DNA of 11,123 nucleotides from Cyclospora cayetanensis. Lineage: Eukaryota; Apicomplexa; Conoidasida; Eucoccidiorida; Eimeriidae. The notes under the pieces are model-generated. The model was given only the letters and a program-made list of their open reading frames with translations, was not told where the DNA came from and ran no database searches. This document shows positions 1 through 9,797 of this stretch, piece after piece; position 1 is the stretch's first letter, and every line of letters begins with the position of its first letter. The DNA is taken from the NCBI RefSeq assembly GCF_002999335.1, contig NW_020312344.1, positions 1 through 11,123 on the forward strand, given 5' to 3'. Both the position numbers and the translations under genes were made by a program.

Positions 1-177
1 GTGAGTATTTTACCCAGACTATTTTTCACATTTTTTCCTGCTTCGGGAATGATGATAGGCCAGACACCATTCCAGTTTCCTGCGTTTAGTTGGTCTCGAC
101 GACCAGGCGCGGAACAGTAGGGCGTCTGTTTTGAAATGGATGTCGCGAGATAAGCCTAATCTGAACACTTTCTACGA
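1..177 (-). repeat. Left arm of a terminal inverted repeat
   Basis: This arm matches the reverse complement of 10947-11123. By hand alignment there are about 14 mismatches in 177 positions and no gaps, and 11 of the 14 are transitions. Similarity stops sharply just inward of position 177. On the - strand the arm holds a 50-codon open frame (171 down to 22) that ends in TAG at 21-19 and points outward. It could be a dispersed repeat, an exon of a multigene family, or a transposon end. I see no transposase and no obvious target-site duplication. Confidence 0.9.
19..171 (-). other. Outward-facing 50-codon open frame or possible exon in the left repeat arm
   Basis: The frame is bounded by a TAG just upstream and a TAG stop at 21-19. 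It translates to a basic peptide with an RPTKRRKLEW core and an SRSRKKCEK end. The upstream TAG, preceded by pyrimidine-rich sequence with a CTAAC element, could be a splice acceptor, which would make this a terminal exon. The right-arm copy keeps the same frame and stop. Of ten changed codons, five are silent and five change the residue (K/R, L/I, E/K, F/C, H/Y). There is no ATG at its start and I do not recognise a family. Coding status is unproven. Confidence 0.3.
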
Positions 178-1018
178 AGGTGGTTAGATTTAACTGAGGA
201 AAAGGCGTTGTGTATGTATACGCCATATGCTACGTGCAAGGAGTTGTGAATGCTCAGTGCCTTTGGGATTGCAACGCGCATCATCGCTCTCTATCCTCCC
301 TCATGTCAGAATTATGAGGGGTCCGAGCTGAGGGAGGCTTGAGTTCTTTAAGAAACAATAGCTTTCTATGATAGTTGTATCAAGATTGGAGCTAATGGCC
401 CCCAGCAAGGGTCTTTCATTGTATCGGGCTAAGCGTACAAGCAGGATACATAAAGAGCCACGCTCAGCAGTAAACTAGTCATTAGTTCTTGATTAACATA
501 ACGAATGTGGTGAAAGCTGCCTCGGTGTAGCGTAGCCCGCTGAATCGAGCACACCATACTCATACAAATGCGAGATTAAGTGTAACGGCAGCTGCATTGA
601 TGCGCCGGAAGCTACTTGTAAATTACAACAGCTTATTTCATACGGTGCAATGTTCAAGAATAAGGAATGTACGGCAAGTTGCCTACATTCCCCCCTGCGT
701 AAGGTGGCGCAAGCCGGACTGGTTCGGGAATGTCAGCCCAGGGAATGCAATGCAGAGGGCTTCCGCGAGCTTATTTAAAGAGTGGAACTGCTTATTGTGA
801 GTGCATAAAAAGTTGCTTGGATTCCTACCTGCTGCCGCCGCTTGCCGTAGTCTTGAGAACTGCCCCACATCGGGGGCTTCGTGGGGCTTCTTCTCTCTCG
901 CTTCTGTGGGGCGGTGGGAGAGCTCGAACTTAACTGCGGGCTAAAGCACTATTATATTCGTGCTTTCCTTAGTTGCTTCTTTGTTGATTACGCATTAGTC
1001 TCCCTAAGCACAGCGAAA
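178..1018. other. Upstream flank and probable leader of the nucleoplasmin-like gene
   Basis: No gene is visible here. Short open frames on both strands lack coding character. The region holds two alternative hairpins at 295-337 and three copies of a GTGGGGC-like element at 862-914 (one of them inverted). A pyrimidine-rich stretch ending in CACAG lies immediately before the start codon at 1019 and resembles a splice acceptor, so an intron in the 5' UTR is possible. One frame opens at ATG 881 and runs in frame into the ATG at 1019. It would add 46 residues, but the family normally begins at the later position. Confidence 0.5.
295..337. repeat. Nested alternative hairpins
   Basis: CCTCCCTCA at 295-303 is perfectly complementary to TGAGGGAGG at 329-337. 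Overlapping it, CCCTCAT at 298-304 pairs with ATGAGGG at 314-320. The left arm can pair with only one partner at a time. No function is evident. Confidence 0.45.
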
Positions 1019-3103
1019 ATGTTTTTCGGTGAGTCTCTGGCCCACAGTTCCTGGGGGCTGGAGGATTTTTGCCTCGTAGCTTTGAAGGAATCTCGGTGTC
1101 CTCCTCTCATTTGCCAAGCTTCGTGCAACAAAGCTCCTAGTTTTAGCTTCCTATGCGCCTCTAAGTGTCTGCACTAAGCTACAAAATGTTTTCAATAGGT
1201 TCTCCCTTGCCCTCAAGCGTCTTCTTCGGCATCTCAGCCTTCCGATTTCGTTGAATTTTCACGCATTAACTGTCTTCGTGATGATAGCCCTGTGGTCTGG
1301 TGCTGGATTATTGGCTCTGGAGATTTTAAAAGAGAAGTCTCCAGTTATATGGGGGGCGTAGCCATCGCGGTACAGTTTCGTTGGGGGGCGTACGTTGAAC
1401 CATATGCACGCCCTGCATAAGGGGTTTTCACGTTATTTGTTCGCGTTTTTCTACGCAGCAAAAATCCTGAAGCCAGGCCAAACAGTGAAAGTGGCCCCTG
1501 AGGATGGTGGGGAAATCCTGCACATCTCCCAGGTTTGCATGAGCAAGCCAGTTGATGGCAACCGCACCTACCTCAAGGTCGTCCAGGGCTCTCAGAGCTT
1601 TGCAGCCTGCGTCCTGCAGAAGGATAAGCAGGAATCCTGTAGCGTGGATTTGTTCCTTTCGGCAAGGGAAGGCATTCAGCTCGCACTTGAAGGCGGCAAG
1701 AACGAACTAAGCGTCATTGGGTATTTCGAGCCTGAACCCGAGTCAGAGAGTGATGGAGATGATGATGATATGGCTGGGTTTGGCGAAGACAGCGAGGAGG
1801 AGAGCGAAGATGTATCAGATGATGAGACCCAGGGAATGAGCGCTCCAGTGGTGAGAGTAGGTCTTGCTTTTTTGTCGAGGGATATGCAATTGTACATGCC
1901 TGCCTTTGTATATATTGTTGTCGAGATGGGGCCTATTCATGCGGGGTTCTCTATGTTGCCCATGCGTGTCCTTTCAGGACGGCCGTATTGAGGATCTCGA
2001 CGCTCAGGAAGAAGAGGCCAATAGTGAGTTTTTCAAGTTTTCAGGCTTCACGCTTCCACTCAGTAGCTGCAGTCTAAGAGCGTTTCGTGCAAATAGACTT
2101 CGGAGAGTGGCTGCTTCTAAGGCTGGATGTCGGCTGGGGATGTGCCCTCGGCTTCAGTCATTTCACCCAGCCAAAATTCAGGGCTCTGCCTCCACTGCAC
2201 TTTCTCTTACACCTCAGGGAAGCTTTGTGCTCTATTCCTTAGGGGGCGTAACGTGCTGTGGTCATCGTCTCAGCGTCGATTTCGATTTGTTTTGCTACTT
2301 GCTGTAAGGATATAGTGGTTGCCTTAAGGCTTCATCCGTTTCTTATTTTCTTTTGTTGCGTCCTGCAGAAAAGTCTAAGGGAGCGAACAAGAAGGCTCAG
2401 GCACTGAAGGCCCTTCAGGCGGCCGCAGCAAACGATGATGAAGATGATGAGGATGATGAGGACGATGATGTAATACACAATTATCACGACCCTCGTTTTT
2501 TCGCTCCCTTGCTTCTTTCGACAAGCTGTACCCACGCCGTTTCCAGTTCGTTTGCGTTTGTTAGCTATCGTCGAGGGTAGCTATCGCATTCGTCCTAGAG
2601 ATTTTGTTTGGTGCTTCTTGCTGGTGCTCTCGGTAGGACGATGATGACGAGGAAGATGATGACGAGGAGGAGGGGGGTTCTGGGGATGATGACGAAGGAT
2701 CTGACGAAGAAGAATCAGAGCCCGAGCCCGCACCGGCTGCTCAAGAGAATAAGCGCAAGGGCCAACAACAGCAACAGCAAAATAAAAAAGGTGCGCTAGT
2801 GGTAGCTTGTTAGCGATTAGCCTGCCCTCCAGTTGCCACATGAGCTCGGACTCTATACTTTCATTCATTGTGCCTTCGCTATCTGCAGCCAAAACTCAAG
2901 CGGGCGATGCGGGTTCCAGCAAGGGTGACGAGGCAACCTACAAGAATGCGTTGGTCGAGTTCTTGAAAAAGAACGGGCCCACCCCCCTGGCTTCTCTTGG
3001 TCAGAAGGTCAAGAAACCCGCCAGCCTGCCAAAGATGGCTGCATTCTTGAAGGCACATGCCAACGTTTTCTCAGTAGAGGGCGGCAAGTGCTCCCTCAAG
3101 TGA
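1019..3103 (+). CDS. Nucleoplasmin-like histone chaperone, six exons, 305 residues
   Basis: Exons are 1019-1028, 1459-1850, 1978-2023, 2369-2469, 2637-2790 and 2889-3103 (TGA). All introns are GT-AG, and the 918 coding bases close in frame. The first exon holds only three codons plus one base; splicing yields MFFAKILKPGQTVKV, the usual start of a nucleoplasmin-like (NPL) core as in HD2 and FKBP39/46 proteins. Residues 4-93 form that beta-barrel core. Acidic tracts follow at about 94-126 and 176-211, then a basic patch NKRK (221-224, a possible nuclear signal) and six Gln. Residues 249-305 form a compact helical C-terminal module ending in a GGKCSLK strand, resembling a small winged-helix fold (inference). 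There is no FKBP isomerase domain and no zinc finger. Family knowledge predicts a nuclear, oligomeric protein that binds histones through its core and acidic tails. ATG 1019 has a favourable GCGAAA context. Confidence 0.9.
1029..1458 (+). other. Long first intron of the nucleoplasmin-like gene
   Basis: This 430-base intron has a GTGAGT donor and a TTTTTCTACGCAG acceptor. It separates a three-codon first exon from the body of the gene. It contains GGGGGGCGTA twice, at 1351-1360 and 1383-1392; a nine-base version recurs in intron 3 at 2242-2250. Open frames within it run into exon 2 and have no recognisable content of their own. Confidence 0.8.
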
Positions 3104-3696
3104 AGCTTCTCGCGCTTCAAGGTGTAGTACGACGGTCAACCTGACCGCAGCTGTGGCGAATGTTGCAATAATGTGACCGATGCTGCAGTTTCGGGGGCAG
3201 AGGACTGTGGCCTAGCTAGAGGGACTGGTTAGTCAGGAGAGGTCCCCGCTTCTGGAGAAGGGTGTTTTATCGAATTAAAATACTGGTAGAATTTGCTTTC
3301 TTCATAATCAGGCGCTGATTCCGGTGCTATTGGACGTGGTATACATTACGAACTTGTCAACATGTTGTTTGATTATTAGTGTGCCGAAAGTACGAGCAAA
3401 AATTTTAGGACCATTGATGCACTATTAGCCCAACACCGCGCTTCTAGGTATAGGTGCTGTACTTTAGCGAAATGTGCACAATGATCAACTATGGAGCCTC
3501 TTCAGGACAGGATGAATAATTCTTTCCATTACGCGGCAATTTACGTGCTCTTTGAAAACATTAAAAAAAATCAATCTGTCTTTGGTTGCCTTCGCTTAAG
3601 GGCTACTGCAGCGCAGACTACGCGACTTTTCGGTACCCAAGTACATGCGCGATCCGTACCGATGTACGCTGCTATCTCAAACCAGGGCATGTGCCT
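3104..3696. other. Tail-to-tail spacer between the two main genes
   Basis: This 593-base stretch separates two convergent stop codons and should contain both 3' untranslated regions. It includes an AT-rich part and an eight-A run near 3563-3570. I see no gene. The open frame at 3491-3769 on the + strand runs antisense into the last RON2 exon and has no coding character. Confidence 0.6.
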
Positions 3697-6600
3697 TTAT
3701 TTGGTGAAAGAGACGCGAACAAGCGGAGGGCTGTGCGGATATATAGGGGTGCTCCATGAAACGTCGTAGCTGACCTCCATTTCGCCCGAAGGAAGGCCCA
3801 TGGCGTCTAATTGGACAGACCCCGAATCATGCCTCTCCACAAAGCTGCGGGTTCTTGGCTCCCTTCCATTGTTCTTCTTCTTAGCGCTTTCATACTTTTG
3901 AGAGGCCTGTTTCAGGATGCTTTCCTTCATCCTTCTTCTGCGTCTCCACCAATTCTTAAAGGGCTGTTTGACCCATCTGCTGAATCGGGTGAAGAGGCTT
4001 TTCACTGACATTTCAAACTGCATCAGGATCTTAAACTCCGACTTGAGGATTTGCCAAACGCTGACGAGCATCATCGGCAAAACAAGATATGGTGTGAGAA
4101 GTCCGAGTATGCCCACCTTGAACACATCCTGCGCTGCTGCGGTAGCTGCGCTGGTGATGGCTGGCGCAACCACAGCCGCAGGACAAATGGGACCTAGAAC
4201 GAGATTCTCAAGACACTCAACTGCCGGCCCCAGGCCTGAATCAGTCAAGTGTTGGGTAATGTCTGCAACGGAGAGGAATGTGTAAGCGAAAAAGAATCCA
4301 AGCGTCATCATTGCAAATATTGCTTTCTTTCGTGACTTCCTTCTTTCCTCTATCCACTTAAGAATAAAGTTCCCATAGTACGGGGCCTGGTAAATTAAAG
4401 TTGTTCCCAAGTTCGGCATGCCCATGGCTGTCTGGATCCGCCCAGCTAGGAGTAGAGAATATGCGAACCAAGTCCCACCACCGTGTTTCATGCGCTTAAT
4501 ATTGTCTTTGGAACCCTTGTCGAGCATATTATCGAAATAGTCCGTTTGTACGTTGAGGCCAAGACGGAAGGCATTCACGCGGTTCGGATCGGACAGCGTC
4601 GTGATGGCTTTTGTCGACTTCATTTCCTTCTCGTAATCTGCTAGCTTCTTCGGATTCTGCATGTTGGTAAGCACCAGAGATGTAAGGAGCTTCCACAGAG
4701 CCTCGCAATGGTCCATGCACATGCTGTATTGGAACTCTTTCTTCCTTTCTGCATCGCTAAGATTAGGATACTCCGGATGTATGGCCAAGAAGCCGTGGTT
4801 TCTCTTGTGCGCAGCGGCAAACCCCTCCTTCCGCATTTGTTCGTCAACCGCGGCGTATGTATCGTAGCCAACAATGCGGTGATGCGTATCCAGGTTGCCC
4901 ATAATAACATCCTTTACAATCTCTAGGAACCCCTCTTTGATGTGATCGTACATTCCAGAGCTCTTGACAACCTCAGACGCGCTATTGACTGCCTTCATTA
5001 CACTCATGACCTGATCTATATTTACTTTGACACCCATCCAAACGGCGTACTCGCTTTGTTCCGGAGAGCGCAACAGCATCCTGAAGAAGTTGCTAACTGC
5101 CCTGAGCGCCCTCTTAAACTTGGACACGCGGGGTATTTTGACAATCCGCCCAAGGAATATCGTCGTTTCTAGCTCTGCCTCCAAGCGATTTTTACTTTCC
5201 TGTATCAGCATGGCCACCGGGTCATTAGCCGCCAGTGCTGCTTTACCATATGGATGCTGTAAATATGCTGTCAGTGCCTCAAGCCATTTGGTGTTAAGCT
5301 GCAATTCCCATTTGGTCAAATCTGGAGTTGGTATCTTCTCGAATGCTGTAACCTTGGGCAGCTTCTCCCCCTTGCGCAATCTGTTCGTAAGAGAGGCGGG
5401 GATCCCAAATTCTGACCAATTTTTAAGCTGTTTGTCGGTTAGCTTAACTAGCCCTCCGTCAGACAGCTTGACGGCTGCCTTGCTCTCAGCAGTCGTTTGA
5501 TAAGACTCGGGACGTGCCCCCAAATCGTGAAACATGAAGCTGTTCTGGTTGACTTGCAGTGCAGCCTGGGTGTGGACGATCCAATCAAAGGAGTCGATCA
5601 GCAACGGCAAGATCGACGGATCAAGAGACTCCAGTAGTACTGAGAAGATACAAAGTTAACAGGTTCATAAGCAATATGCAATGCAAATCCACAAGTTCAA
5701 CGCTATGCCTCCATAGCTAGAAACCAGAGTCTGTCGTCATGCCTGACTGGACGCGCCCTCGTCAATTTTGGGGCTCAATGTGTTAAACGCAGTGCAGAAC
5801 ATGCAGCAAACGAGCACAACCTGCTCACAAGCTTTGGCACGCTTGACCATCGTCTTCCGCCGGAAACCGTTCATTACAGCCTTTAACAAAGCAGGCGTCC
5901 ACTTTGAGCCGAGCAGCCGTGTGCTCAGCCGTGTCTTGCTAACTCTTGCGTGTTGCCGGTCATGAGTACGTGCAGCATCTGTGCACAATAAATCAGCGAG
6001 CAAAAGTGAGGAAGCATGAGCATGTCTCGTTCCTCAGGGGTGCGTTCGGTATCTCACTGATAAATGGTCTCTCCGTGCTTTTTTACGTGATTCAGGGAAA
6101 CGCCACCGATGGTTCAAGCGAAACAACCTGTACCATCACGTGTAATTGAGTTTGCATGATGTGCGCTCACCACTGCCCATAAGGACGAATCTGTAAAGGA
6201 ACATGTAGTTAAGCGTCAGCGGGTCGTATGCACACATGTTTAGGAGAGTCGGTGCCTTTCCTGTCCGGAAGAACGCCATCAGCGTCCGCTGAGTCGCTGG
6301 GACCCGGCGGCCTTTAGCCGCGCCCGAAAAGAACACGGACTTAGTAAACGCCTCAAACTTTTCTGCAAATGACTGCTTCATGTCGCAAGAAATAGTGCCT
6401 GTATAAAATCAGAAAGCTGTGCAGGCAGCGGCCAAATCAGCCTAAAGGATGCGGTATGCAGCTGGTCGCAAGGTTGACAAAGATGACTGAGAAGGCATGC
6501 TAATCTGCTCACTTCGAAGTAGGAGGATAATAGCAATCCGAAACAGGTTTCGCTTCGTTATCTTCGGCTTTCTTGTGTACCATTTTTTGGGAGGCTGATT

Positions 6601-9350
6601 CTGGACTGTTTTTTGGATGGCTCCGTAAGTGCGAGCTGCTTCCTCGAAAGGAACCGATGGCTTTCCTGCGAGTTGACTGATGCGCTTCTCATCTGTGGGC
6701 AAATGGAACCGAACAGAACGATGGATTCGAGCGTACGATCAAATCAGAAAAAACTGCAGCTGCACATATTGTAATGCTGTCCCGTACAAGTCACAGGGCC
6801 TGTAATCTTCAAAGAAAGAGCTTACAAGCTTCAAATCCTTTAACCATTGTGCTCTTAGTCTGTGCTGTCATCTCTCTCGTGTCGAAAAAGAAAACTCTTT
6901 CCAGTACTGCGCACAATACCGAGACCACAGAATGAACCTAGTGACAAAGCGTCATGCATCTAATTCCACGGGGCCTCTGTAGAACCATTTTGTTGTGAAT
7001 AATGAATTAAAGGTGGGGCACTGCACGGCTCTCTGATGCTTATGGACCTGCATACGCTTACTGTCGCTGTGAGCCGAAGGCTTTGACATCATTTCTACCC
7101 ACTGTTCAGCAAAAACACTGGACTGCCGTGATCCTGATGGGCCAAAAAGGTTTCCGAGTTGAGCGCTTGCTAAAGCAGAAAGCAGCAGATCAGGCAGACT
7201 GTCGCAATCGAAGCCTGAAAATATATTAAGTCGGACCATTGGTGGAAGCAGGCAAACTGTGTTTCCTGCGGCCTCCCAATGCATTGGTGGCATTTAAGTC
7301 TCACCAAGTCCGGTGTAGAATTCGTAAGCCATTCGCGCATTGGTGTTCTGATCTATAGCTTGCGGATCAAGAGGATTAGCTATCGGGTTCAAAATTGTAT
7401 TTTCGAAAGAACAAACGGTAGCCATTCCTCTACAAGTCCGCGTCTGAATCCTGGCAGCATTTGTTGCCGGATCTACCAGCGGCTCCACAGGCAATGAATA
7501 TTTTAGCATTTCCTGCTGAATGTCTTCATGCTCTGCAGAAATCACATTTCCATTCCAGAAGTACTGCACTAGGTTTCTTAGAACGGTACGAGTAAGATGT
7601 GCTGGCGAAGCCCTACATTTTCTTTGACTGAACTGCTGCTGGACAAAAAAATACCTACTTAGCATAATGGCGTTCAAAATCATTTCTGTTGTGTCGCAGT
7701 AAGCGCGCAATAGTTCTGGCTGTTGTGGGTTCCGGTGAACGCGAGAACCGCCCCTACGAAACCAAGGTTGTGTACTTCCTCTAACGCGCGGCTTTCCGTC
7801 TCTACCCTTTGGCCTCAACCTTTTCAAAAGAGGTGTCTTGTAGTGAGGGCCACGGTCTCGGTCGCACATTTCGTCCAGCAAGGAAATTGCTGTCTCTCCT
7901 CCGGTAGCACCCATAAGAGTCGTGAAACTGTAGAAGGGCTTTTTAGCATTTGCGCCAAAGAACAGTTCCCTGTCTATGTGGCCGATCAACAATGTGAGAA
8001 GATGGCCAAGGGCTGAACATCACAACAAGAATTTTGGGAGCAAGAAGTTCAAACAAGTCGACAAGCGATACAGGCATCAGTGCACTGGATGGCTTCTGAT
8101 CTCAAAAAGCCATCTAACGGGAATGCAGACATCCCATAGCTCATTGCAGAACATGGTCAACAACGAGTCAGGGTGCTTGTAAGATAGCTCACTGAGAGGA
8201 TTGGATGTCATCAGAAAGGGTTCCAAGCCACCGAATACCGCACGGCCCTCACTGAGCTCTAATGATTCCTCTGATTCATTAGAGAGGCCAAGTGCCGTTG
8301 CCACAAATTCAAGAACGTCCAATGACGAAAATGAACCTTCTGTAAAGATCCTGGGCTGCCCAAGAAGGGCAGCCAGCTTGCAGGTCATCAATATTTCCAA
8401 TCGAGCACTGATCAATCTCTCCACAGTTTCTTTATATCGCGCTGCATCTGCTCTAGCTTCGTTTTGTGTTCCCTCCTCACCGTTTGCAAGTGTTGCCAAA
8501 GCTTGTTGATAAGAAGCTCCTATATCGGCCATCTGGTCCCGACGCAACGCTTCTTCAATTTGTACCACCTGCTCATCTATATCCTTTCTGAACGCTCTCT
8601 CTGCCTGAACTGTTCTTAAAAATGCATTCAGATAGCTGTTCTTGTCTGTAGCGAGAGGAATGTTGCATCGCACGTCGATCTGCGATCGACCTGAAATATT
8701 AGCACACAACAGGCTCATCAATGCGTTTGGATTCACAACTGCGTGTATGTGTCGTGCTGCTGCGACGATCCGGAATCAATTGTCATTGTACGAATACGCG
8801 ATTTAGCTGCTTCGGTGGTGTAAGCGATCTAATTTGCCTGAGGGTACTGTCTTGCGTTGCACCGTAACAGCTTACTTCTAAGAGCCTGTACAAACGCTTC
8901 GCTTCGTAACGCGCTGTTCAATTCCTCAATATTCATGGCCTGCAGGCTTGCTGATTGGGGCTCTGGGACCCAGCCATATACAATCCTGTTCGTAGGCCGA
9001 GAGATTGCAGAAGACGTGGCGAACCCGGGGCTCTCATAGCTTCCACCAGTGTACCCTATTCCTCCAACTGAGATCACCGGGTTAAAGGGCTGCGTCACGT
9101 GCTGTATTTCAATAGTGTGAGGAGTTTGAAAGGATACTGAGGGACCTCCAAAGCTTCCTGAGCCTCCGAAAGTCCCTGTAGGTGAAGTCGGTTGAGCTCC
9201 TGTGTTCACAACTGGCTCCACTCTGCTGTGGATGTGGACAGTGCTGCCGGGGGCCATAGTAAAGACTTGATGTTCACTGGCATCCCCTAGTTGTGTCATG
9301 CTGCAAGACGCGCATAGCAGCGCGCCCGTAAAAATACGAACGAGTCCCAT
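3697..9350 (-). CDS. RON2: Rhoptry neck protein 2 (RON2), nine exons, 1500 residues
   Basis: Exons on the - strand are 9350-8876, 8738-8193, 8012-7305, 7214-7062, 6864-6826, 6692-6513, 6398-6171, 5978-5748 and 5639-3697 (TAA). The 4503 coding bases close in frame at 1500 residues, close to the roughly 1480 of Toxoplasma RON2. Residues 1 to about 20 form a signal peptide. A Gly/Ser-rich region follows (about 56-110), then a charged, coiled-coil-like part (about 199-275). A hydrophobic segment at 1293-1312 precedes a loop starting DITQ (1313) with Cys1329 and Cys1339, and a second hydrophobic segment spans 1363-1385. A basic cluster WWRRRRRR (1417-1423) lies near the C terminus. In the known family RON2 is discharged from rhoptries into the host membrane with RON4/5/8, and the disulfide hairpin is gripped by AMA1 to form the moving junction. 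The start has a TTGAAAAATGG context. The donor of intron 8 (GTCAGG) and the 39-base exon 5 are the least certain parts. Confidence 0.93.
4114..4263 (-). other. RON2: AMA1-binding cystine loop of RON2
   Basis: This codes for residues 1313-1362, between two hydrophobic helices. The peptide begins DITQHLTDSGLGP, a close match to the conserved start of the RON2 D3 region. Its two cysteines (codons 4215-4213 and 4185-4183) lie ten residues apart, the same spacing as the disulfide hairpin in the known Toxoplasma AMA1-RON2 complex. Flanking helices on both sides fit a loop displayed at the parasite-facing surface. Function is inferred by family. Confidence 0.9.
6826..6864 (-). other. RON2: 39-base mini-exon of RON2 (exon 5)
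   Basis: This exon codes for 13 codons around an STMVKGFEA segment. It lies between a GACAG acceptor and a GTAAGC donor. It was found because exon 4 ends at a strong phase-1 GTAAGC (7061) while exon 6 needs a phase-1 partner. An acceptor five bases further in (CACAG) is equally good as a signal, but it would break the frame with the chosen upstream donor. Confidence 0.6.
8013..8192 (-). other. RON2: RON2 intron 2, with readable sequence inside
   Basis: This is a 180-base intron with a GTGAGC donor and a GTTCAG acceptor. Splicing joins phase 1 to phase 1 and yields SNPLTLGHLL across the junction. The exon 2 frame stays open for a further 38 codons into the intron before TGA. Another frame is open near the acceptor. 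No second pair of splice sites would include these in a consistent phase, so I treat them as intronic. Confidence 0.65.
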
Positions 9351-9590
9351 TTTTCAAGGCGGAACTGTTGAAGGCAGAGCGCGCCGTCATCAAGAAAACC
9401 AATTTTTCCCACCGCGAGCTCGTGGGCTGCTTCCTTCCAAGCATGAAAATGAGGCCACCTCCCTGAAAATCAGTGAAAATGCAAAAATGACGGGTTTGAT
9501 ACCTTCACTATATCAGTTGAAGTACCCGCTCATGAATGCAAAACTTCAGTTCACTTTATTGGGACGAGCTTTGTAATTTTGCGGGCGCTG

Positions 9591-9611
9591 CGGCTCACAA
9601 GATGTGAGCCG
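9591..9611. repeat. Perfect 9-base hairpin, 3-base loop
   Basis: The left arm is CGGCTCACA, the loop AGA and the right arm TGTGAGCCG. It lies about 240 bases upstream of the RON2 start codon. It could be a structured leader element or a protein-binding palindrome. Confidence 0.6.
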
Positions 9612-9660
9612 ACATAAATCATACACCAAGCTCCAGCACAGTGGTACAATTCTCCATCAA

Positions 9661-9679
9661 ATTGGAGTAAAACTCCAAT
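9661..9679. repeat. Perfect 8-base hairpin, 3-base loop
   Basis: The left arm is ATTGGAGT, the loop AAA and the right arm ACTCCAAT, 50 bases from the preceding hairpin. A third copy of the core, CTCCAT, lies just before it, so alternative pairing is possible. Confidence 0.55.
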
Positions 9680-9782
9680 CGTATTTCAAAGATATTAAGT
9701 GGCTTCGACTTCAGTCCGTACTGCCGACAGACATGGCCTGTCCAAAACAGGGATGCCTCCAACGCCCACGAGGGTGCCAAAC

Positions 9783-9797
9783 CCCCTTTTGAAGGGG
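9783..9797. repeat. Perfect 6-base hairpin, 3-base loop
   Basis: CCCCTT pairs with AAGGGG around a TTG loop. It is short enough to arise by chance, but it is the third three-base-loop palindrome within about 210 bases upstream of RON2. Confidence 0.4.

Noticed and set aside
881..1177. 98-codon open frame that includes the chaperone start, and its upstream ATG
   Set aside because: The reading past 1028 is intron. The 46-residue extension before 1019 has no family counterpart, and MFF at 1019 fits the nucleoplasmin-like start.
1676..1897. Ser-rich 73-codon - strand open frame
   Set aside because: It is the shadow of the acidic GAT/GAG codon tract of the nucleoplasmin-like gene.
2353..2580. 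Acidic 75-codon open frame as a separate small gene
   Set aside because: Its acidic part is exon 4 of the chaperone; the rest is intron past the GTAATA donor at 2470.
3491..3769. 92-codon open frame on the + strand in the tail-to-tail spacer
   Set aside because: It runs antisense into the last RON2 exon, has no recognisable domain, and lies where two 3' untranslated regions are expected.
4661..5500. Several + strand open frames of 60-160 codons
   Set aside because: All lie antisense to the long final RON2 exon, whose frame has clear domain content.
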